Shown in pieces: positions 55,674 to 64,000 of a stretch of DNA of 64,000 bases. The stretch's first letter is position 1, and every line of letters begins with the position of its first letter. The stretch spans positions 22,012,283 to 22,076,282 of the forward strand of contig OZ038321.1 of assembly GCA_964035795.1 (NCBI GenBank), in the 5' to 3' direction. The stretch comes from Pterobdella sp. o SKG-2022. Lineage: Eukaryota; Annelida; Clitellata; Hirudinida; Piscicolidae. The translations under genes and the position numbers were made by a program. The notes below the pieces were generated by a model. That model had not been told where the DNA came from, did not search any database, and saw only the letters and a program-made list of their open reading frames with translations.

Positions 55674-58220
55674 CATCTATCTATCTATCCATCTATTTAT
55701 TTGCAGGCCTTAATTACATTAGGTGCTTCGGCCATTTTCGAGGGAGGTACGTAGTTTATTTGAACTAATCAATTAGAAATTTGAACCGTCTTACTCAACG
55801 TTTAAAAACCTTTCATAAAGTCTTTCTTATTATTTCTATCCATATTCTCTTTTAATTGATAAATTGTTTTAAATACATTTCATAAAAGTCAACATATGTA
55901 ATTTCAACTTGTAAGTTCTTATCTTTTTTTCTATTAGTAAAATCATTACTCGTAACCACATAAAAATGGGAGTTTAAAGACGATAGAAAATAATGATAAT
56001 AATAATAATAATGAAACCACTAGGTACACTGATGGTAGCTCTGATGGAGTTGAACAGAGGCAGGAAGACTGCCAACATGTCCCTGAGGGAGTACTGTTAG
56101 TATCGTTCGTTTACATTTCGTTTGAATTTTGTTTTTGCATAAAAGCCTGTTCTCGACTCATGTTTTTTTTTTGATAGAAATATAATAATTATTATCATAT
56201 TTGTATTTTTTTATCATTGTACAAATAAAGTCATTTTTATTCAACAAATATATTCATTTTCAATTATGCACGTGTTTTCGTGTACATTCCTCATATATAT
56301 ATCAAAACATTCGAACCCACAATGATGGCATATAATCATTTATTGATAGTGACACGAGGGATCGACCCCACTACTACTGTCATCTTGATGGAGGACACTG
56401 CAGCTGTCATGGGTATCGCTATTGCTGGTGGGTCTATAAGAAAAATAACTTCCATATTAGATTATACTGCTGTAGGTGTCCCAGTAGCTTGGTTATACAG
56501 CAGTCTATGAGGTTTCTATTTATAATACCATTACTCATGATTATTGAGGGATAAAAAATTTTTTCATCTGTTTATGTATGAGGCTAGATTGAATGATAAT
56601 GGCAATAATAGTAATTTGAATTAAACACTTTTTTTAACTGAATAATAACACGAAACTTCAACTTGAAAAGTTTGTATACTTGATAATGTGAGTTCAACTT
56701 ACGGAAAGCTTCGTGTTATTATGCAGTTAATAAGTGTTTGAACAAAATCGTTTTTGTTAATAGGCTAGTTTAGTTAATCACAATATTAGTAATAATAATA
56801 ATAATAACAATAATAGTAATAATAATAAGAATATAAATAATAATAATTTTTAAACTTCTATTCACGGTAACAATAAAATCAACAACCACAGGGGTGGCGA
56901 TAGGCATAACAGAGTTGACGGGCTCAGGCATCCCAGACGCCATAGGCTCCCTGCTGATTGGCACCCTACTGGGCAGTGTGGCCTCCTTCATCATATACAC
57001 CAATACTGCAGCTCTTGTCGGCAAGTCTGTCCTATGTTTTTATTGATGTTACACGTTGTTACGTGGGGTAGTGTAGCTTGCACGTTGTTTTATATGATGA
57101 TACTTCAATATGGGAAACAAACACAACAAATTTATTAAAGACTCTAATTTCACAAAACTTCATGATACAATCATCATAAATTATTAAGTGATAATGTATT
57201 TAGTAGTTAAAAAAGTATTAACACTGTTTTTTAATTATTTTTTATATTTTTTTGTTATCGTTATTTATTGTTCCAAACAGATCAATACCTGCGGAGAAGA
57301 GATTGGCATTAGTGGCTGAATTAGAAAGCGATCGTATGATCAGGTTGCGCTATAACAGAAGTTTTTATATAAATTATAAACTACGATTTGATGTTGTTAA
57401 TCCTTGGCTGCGCCAAAAAACTGAAATTGATTTTAATGATAATTTCTTACTTTCCTAAATTTTCTGTTGTCACATTACTTATCAAAACTAAACTTTCTAA
57501 CCATATCCTTATATTCATTTTCATCGACATTGTGCACAGGACCCTCATAGACGTCAAGGCCACTGAAGCTGGAGGAAAGTTTGTCAGGTTTGGCCACTAT
57601 TTTATTGCTACAATGACCAGTTTTCATTATTTTTCGCGATAGTTATGGTTTATTCTATAAATGCGTTTCTTATTTTTTACTTCTACTCCGCTCATGAACA
57701 CCCAAAGATTCAAGGCGGAAGTGGACTTTGATGGCCGGGAAGTCACTAGGTGGTACCTGGAAGGAATCGATATGGAAAAGCTGTACAAGGTCTATGATAA
57801 TAAATAGATAAATAAATAGATAAAGATAGATAGATAAATAAATAAAGATAGATAGATAGATAGATATCAAAATTTTAAATCTAGTTCAATCTCCACTATA
57901 CTGATGGTGTTCAGATTTACTGTGTTTACGAAAAATTTTTTGCGATTTTATTTACTCTATTAGGATAATAATAATAGCTATTTATATCGATACTCATAAA
58001 AATAACTAGTGTTATTAAACATGGAGTTTATTATTCACTACTCATACTTCTAATAACACTACTACTATTACTAATAATAATAATAATAATATAACACTAG
58101 GATATGAAGCAAGTGCAATCGATAGAGGAGGCGGAACAGTTTATGTTGTTACACGGAGAGAATGTGATCGATGCCCTGGGAAGCGCTGTGGATCGCATTG
58201 AAACCAATCTTAAGGTTTGA
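53045..58220 (+). CDS. SLC30A9: Zinc transporter 9 (mitochondrial CDF family), 5'-incomplete
   Basis: Seventeen exons: 53045-53153, 53273-53365, 53837-53919, 54141-54226, 54509-54570, 54760-54862, 55226-55281, 55355-55425, 55483-55547, 55707-55746, 56024-56095, 56350-56427, 56892-57024, 57281-57343, 57540-57587, 57708-57789 and 58101-58220. All are in phase, giving 453 residues (human protein 568). Landmarks are the domain before the transporter (DQLPKYTRRSPYPKRD), TVFHKVSSAKVVLYAVA, WLYTGSHSMFAEVIHSAADT (the transmembrane metal-site region), SSHPYGWAKFRNVTSLISGV, SFYHGVTGLLYP, TVILMEDTAAVMGI, IDVKATEAGG, RFKAEVDFDGR and FMLLHGENVIDALGSAVDRI. In mammals this protein exports zinc from mitochondria. 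The frame ends N-L-K-V-stop; the same point could be a donor (AAG/GTTTGA). N-terminal exons are not identified. Confidence 0.95.
55556..55700. repeat. (TCTA)n microsatellite filling an SLC30A9 intron
   Basis: The 159-bp intron between exons ending 55547 and starting 55707 is almost wholly TCTA/TTTA repeat, followed directly by TTTATTTGCAG. The repeat supplies the pyrimidine tract. Confidence 0.95.
56463..56512 (-). repeat. Tail-only LINE A copy (3' hairpin)
   Basis: TATACTGCTGTAGGTGTCCC and AGTAGCTTGGTTATACAGCA match the LINE A 3' end at 5377-5416, hairpin included. No other LINE A sequence is attached. It lies in an SLC30A9 intron and looks like a severely 5'-truncated insertion. Confidence 0.8.
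56638..56785. repeat. Foldback-family copy with terminal module
   Basis: AATAACACGAAACTTCAACT and TTACGGAAAGCTTCGTGTTA flank CTTGATAATGTGAGTTCAAC. The terminal module AAGTGTTTGAACAAAATCG, TTTTTGTTAATAGGCTAG, TTTAGTTAATCA follows. It is a partly decayed relative of the 58.5 kb palindrome, in an SLC30A9 intron. Confidence 0.75.
57790..57868. repeat. (GATA)n/(AATA)n microsatellite in SLC30A9 intron
   Basis: An imperfect repeat beginning about 8 bp after the exon ending 57789. Most of the remaining intron up to 58100 is unremarkable, apart from a short (AAT)n run just before the acceptor. Confidence 0.9.
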
Positions 58221-58283
58221 AAATTATTGTAAATCAATTTGTTATGAAGATAAACCATGATGATGATGTTACTGCTCATTATA

Positions 58284-58465
58284 AAACTTTAAAAACATCA
58301 ATTGAGGATTCATAGATATATTTAAAATAAAAGCTATAATTTTTGATAAGTATAACCTTATCATAAAACGTTAGCATGTGCTATCAAAATGTTATTGGAA
58401 ATTATAGCTTTTATTTTAAATAAATGTATGAATCCTCAATTGATGTTTTTAAAGTTTAATTGCTA
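58284..58465. repeat. Foldback element with 55-bp arms
   Basis: The left arm (about 58286-58341: AAAACATCAATTGAGGATTC, TTAAAATAAAAGCTATAAT) is inverted at about 58405-58460 (ATTATAGCTTTTATTTTAAA, GAATCCTCAATTGATGTTTT). The 60-bp centre contains the smaller hairpin GATAAGTATAACCTTATC. It starts 64 bp after the SLC30A9 stop and would lie in its 3' UTR. Confidence 0.92.
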
Positions 58466-58524
58466 TACAAAACATACATAAGATGTCTCTGAACTGTTCA
58501 TTATGAAGAAATGGTGGCTATGAT

Positions 58525-58705
58525 TCGAATTAAACACCTATCAAAGGAATAACACGAAGCTTTTCGTAAGTTGAACTCACATTATCAAATCTTATTTACT
58601 TGATAATGTGAGTTCAACTTACGAAAAGCTTCGTGTTATTGAGTTGATACAAAGCTATGATTTGAATCGTTTTCTTGTTGGACTAATTTAGTCATTTATA
58701 ACTAG
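58525..58705. repeat. Foldback element, near-perfect palindrome core
   Basis: Core arms AATAACACGAAGCTTTTCGT, AAGTTGAACTCACATTATCAA and their exact inverse meet around TCTTATTTAC (58549-58640). Outside are GATTCGAATTAAACACC on the left and ATGATTTGAATCGTTTTC, TTGTTGGACTAATTTAGTCA on the right, the shared terminal module. Confidence 0.93.
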
Positions 58706-58739
58706 TGATTATGAAGAATTTTTTGTAAATACATGTCAA

Positions 58740-58915
58740 ACAGATTTTATTCAATTAAAAATTTTGATAAGTTCAGTTTTATCCAAATTCATTAGTGAGA
58801 AAAATGTAAAACTTTATTTTTGTGAATCTTTTCAAAAAAAATTTACGTTTTACTCAGTGATGAGATAAGGCTGAACTTATCGAAAATTTTAGTGGAATAA
58901 AAATTTTTCACATGC
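58740..58915. repeat. Inverted-repeat element (GATAAGTTCAG ends)
   Basis: AAAATTTTGATAAGTTCAGT and TTATCC on the left face GATAAGGCTGAACTTATCGA, AAATTTTAG on the right, with inner arms TCATTAGTGAGAAAAATGTA and TTTACGTTTTACTCAGTGAT. Related small pieces occur near 59408 (CTGATAAGGCTAAGCTTATC) and 60355 (GATAAAATTAAACTTATCG). Confidence 0.8.
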
Positions 58916-61253
58916 TCTTTCAAGAAATTCTTCATAAATCAAGAGGTAGATTCTATATAATGATTAGAGATGTAAGTTTAAAAGTTGAGTATAGTTGCGT
59001 ACAATAACACTGATTTTTTAATCTGTCTAATGCTTTTGTGAGACTAATTTAGCAAATATTGGTTAATGAAGTAAGTCTTTTGCTCGACGTATTATTATAG
59101 AAATTCAGTATTTTGTTTAAACACAGTGGTTTTTTCAATTTTTACAAGACTGTTCATACATTCGGAGTATCATTTACCTTGTTGGAAGCGTTCAAAAGAT
59201 CACATATTTGATGCAATTAGTATACATACTCATTAATATCAACAAATGAAGTGCTGAAAATGTAACACAGAGGTGTTTCTGACACCTGTGACTTTTTATA
59301 TTTTCAGCATAATAGTTAATAATATAAATTAAATATATATCTATTTATATAACTGATAACTATAAAATTTCTAAAGAATCTGTATGCATTATATTTTTTA
59401 TTTTCTGATAAGGCTAAGCTTATCGCAAGTTATAGCTGTTTTTTTTTGCTGAATAAATTTACTAAAGTAAATTGACGTAAAAAATTGTCAAACGTTATAT
59501 TAAATATCATCAATAACACTCATATATGTAGATATACTAAAATAACTGTTAATTAAAAAAGCTCAATAAGTTAAAACTAAATATAATGATGATAACATTA
59601 AAAATACATCAGCGGAAACACCCTGAGATCCGGCATTGTGATCTGGAACAGTTATAACGAGGGATTTTTGTTAACTTTATGCTGGTGTATTCATTTTTTT
59701 CATTTTTTTATGTATTTTTTTTAACACATTCATCTATAAAATGATTCTTTTTGAATTATTTTTTTAAAATTATGATATGATTTTTTTAGATTATTTTCTC
59801 TGTGTTTTTATTTTTTAATTCTATTTTAATTGTTTATTTATTATTGTTATTCTTTCGAATCTTTTATCGTACATTTTCTTTATATGTAACTCAAAATATT
59901 TCAACTTTTTCGTTTTTTTGTCGATGCTTGTTAGATATTAGTGAAAAAAATATAAAGAAAGTTCATTATATTATTATTAATGCATTTTCGCTGAATTGAA
60001 TCAGCCATAGCTCTCAAATAAAATACCGATTCATGTGTCCATTTTTATCTAAAATTTAAAAGTATTTATTATTAGACTGTAAAAATGATATTTTAATAAA
60101 ATTTTGAAGATATTCGTTAGAAAACTGTTGGGTTGAAACAATATTCTGTTTTATATTCTTTCCTTTTAAATAATAATAAGAATGTGAAATACTTATATAG
60201 CGCCTCTGCATTGTTAAGAAGTACTCTGCTATGAACTGCCTATAAAATTAGGTTTTTAATTTTTTAACTGTTGCTTATGAACAATTAAGTTTGGTCGTTT
60301 GATTATTTTGCGTCAAAGTTCATTTTCTATATTTTTCTCACTAGTGAATTACGATAAAATTAAACTTATCGAAAAGTTTAGTTGATTAAAATTTGTTTTT
60401 CCAAAAAGTATCTTTCAGTTAATTCAAAAACTTCATTGGCTAATGTTTTATTTTTATTGTCTGAATGTGAAAAAAACTGGATTCTGATTTAAGTTGATTT
60501 TTAAGGTTTTTTGAAAAATTCTAATTCTTTGAGCCAAACGTAAACATTCAAATTTAAAGCTTTGTGGAATGAAATAAACTCCTAAAAGTGTTTTTATTTG
60601 AAAAATTATTTTTGAATAAAATTATCATTTTAGTTTTTACTTAAAATATTAATTTTTTTCGATGTTTGCATGAGCGACGAGAAAGAAACTTTGATAAAAC
60701 TAGATCCAATATTTAAAGATTTTGAGAATGAGTTTGTCTGCTGCAAAAAAACCAGCATCAATAAAATCACTTGACAACACGTTCATAAGTTAAACTTGAA
60801 ATTTTTGAAAATACTTGAATGTAAACAAAAAAAACCTTGAAACATCAAAAAAAATTAAACAACTGGAAAAAACAGAAATAATAGCACTTGTCAAAAAAGA
60901 TGACTGGTAGATTTTGATGATCTATAATGCAAAAAAAATGTGATGGTTGATGTAAATTTAGAAATATTTGTATAGTGCATTAAATCGTTTTGTTCATAAT
61001 CAATTTTAGAGAAAAAAGTATAAAAGGTGCTAGAATTGTCTCATAGTAACAAGCTAGTTGACTGGATAAATAGGGTAATTATTTAACACTTGGACTATAA
61101 AGAAAAAACTACCCAGAATATTAAAACTTATAAAAGGTGAAAATTTGAAAGCGCTTTATTTAAAAAAAAATGTATTTTACTTATTAAATTATATGAATAT
61201 TTTATTTTATCATATATGTTTTCCTAAATTAATAGATCAAAAATTTTATTCAG
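58916..61253. other. Repeat-rich intergenic region, no gene seen
   Basis: Very AT-rich, with pieces of GATAAG hairpin repeats. A SINE-like tail fragment lies near 60185 (ATACTTATATAGCGCCTCTG). The 65-aa frame at 59802-59999 is Phe/Leu-rich with no motif and probably occurs by chance. Confidence 0.45.
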
Positions 61254-61260
61254 TATAAAA
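61254..61260 (+). promoter_or_regulatory. Possible TATA box of cathepsin D gene
   Basis: TATAAAA lies 86 bp upstream of the cathepsin D start codon, in the context TTCAGTATAAAACC. It is suitably placed for a short 5' UTR, but AT-rich background makes chance matches common. Confidence 0.4.
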
Positions 61261-61339
61261 CCTGTTTGGATTTATCATACGATAAAACTTTTCATGTGAT
61301 AGTCGCTTAAAGTAGATTTCACTTATCTTAATCGTCAAA

Positions 61340-63994
<2,655 letters not shown>

Positions 63995-64000
63995 GTTTTA

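Overview
The window is nuclear DNA from an invertebrate animal. It is very AT-rich, with intron-split genes (GT-AG introns from about 60 bp to several kb), a tRNA-derived SINE, non-LTR retrotransposons, palindromic foldback repeats and long (GATA)n, (TCTA)n and (AAT)n tracts. The genes are animal-specific (agrin-like, SLC6, GEMIN7, FBXL7, MOB1, PH-PTB adaptor). I cannot fix the phylum: a flatworm or other lophotrochozoan, or an AT-rich cnidarian, would fit. I rebuilt nine multi-exon genes by hand; all internal exon phases agree except for one missing AG acceptor.

Layout: (1) 0.8-0.9 kb, last recognisable exon of mitochondrial ATP synthase epsilon (+). (2) 1.9-2.2 kb, intronless GEMIN7 (-), head-to-head with (3) dynein light intermediate chain (+), 2.4-14.3 kb, eleven exons, 463 aa, carrying two antisense LINEs in its introns. 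(4) 14.9-16.7 kb, FBXL7 (-), three exons, 539 aa, convergent with DLIC. (5) 16.7-21.9 kb, gene-poor, with a SINE and an unassigned exon-like ORF. (6) 21.9-31.6 kb, agrin-like secreted proteoglycan core (+), nineteen exons, about 1032 aa. (7) 32.3-37.0 kb, SLC6 transporter (-), fourteen exons, 625 aa, with changed sodium- and chloride-site residues. (8) 37-40 kb, a large palindrome and a LINE C-terminal fragment. (9) 40.1-42.4 kb, MOB1 (-), 216 aa. (10) 44.0-50.1 kb, small PH-PTB (DOK/IRS-type) adaptor (+), 320 aa. (11) 50-53 kb, gene-poor. (12) 53.0-58.2 kb, SLC30A9/ZnT9 (+), seventeen exons seen. (13) 58.2-61.3 kb, rich in foldback repeats. (14) 61.3-64.0 kb, first six exons of a cathepsin D aspartic protease (+), continuing past the window.

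The genes are mostly unrelated housekeeping, signalling and extracellular-matrix genes and form no pathway cluster. The repeat landscape is the most unusual part. One APE-type LINE has left a full but broken copy, head-only copies, a tail-only copy and a head-plus-tail deletion derivative. Another LINE lies between two (GATA)n arrays. A family of palindromic elements with a shared terminal module recurs across the right half.
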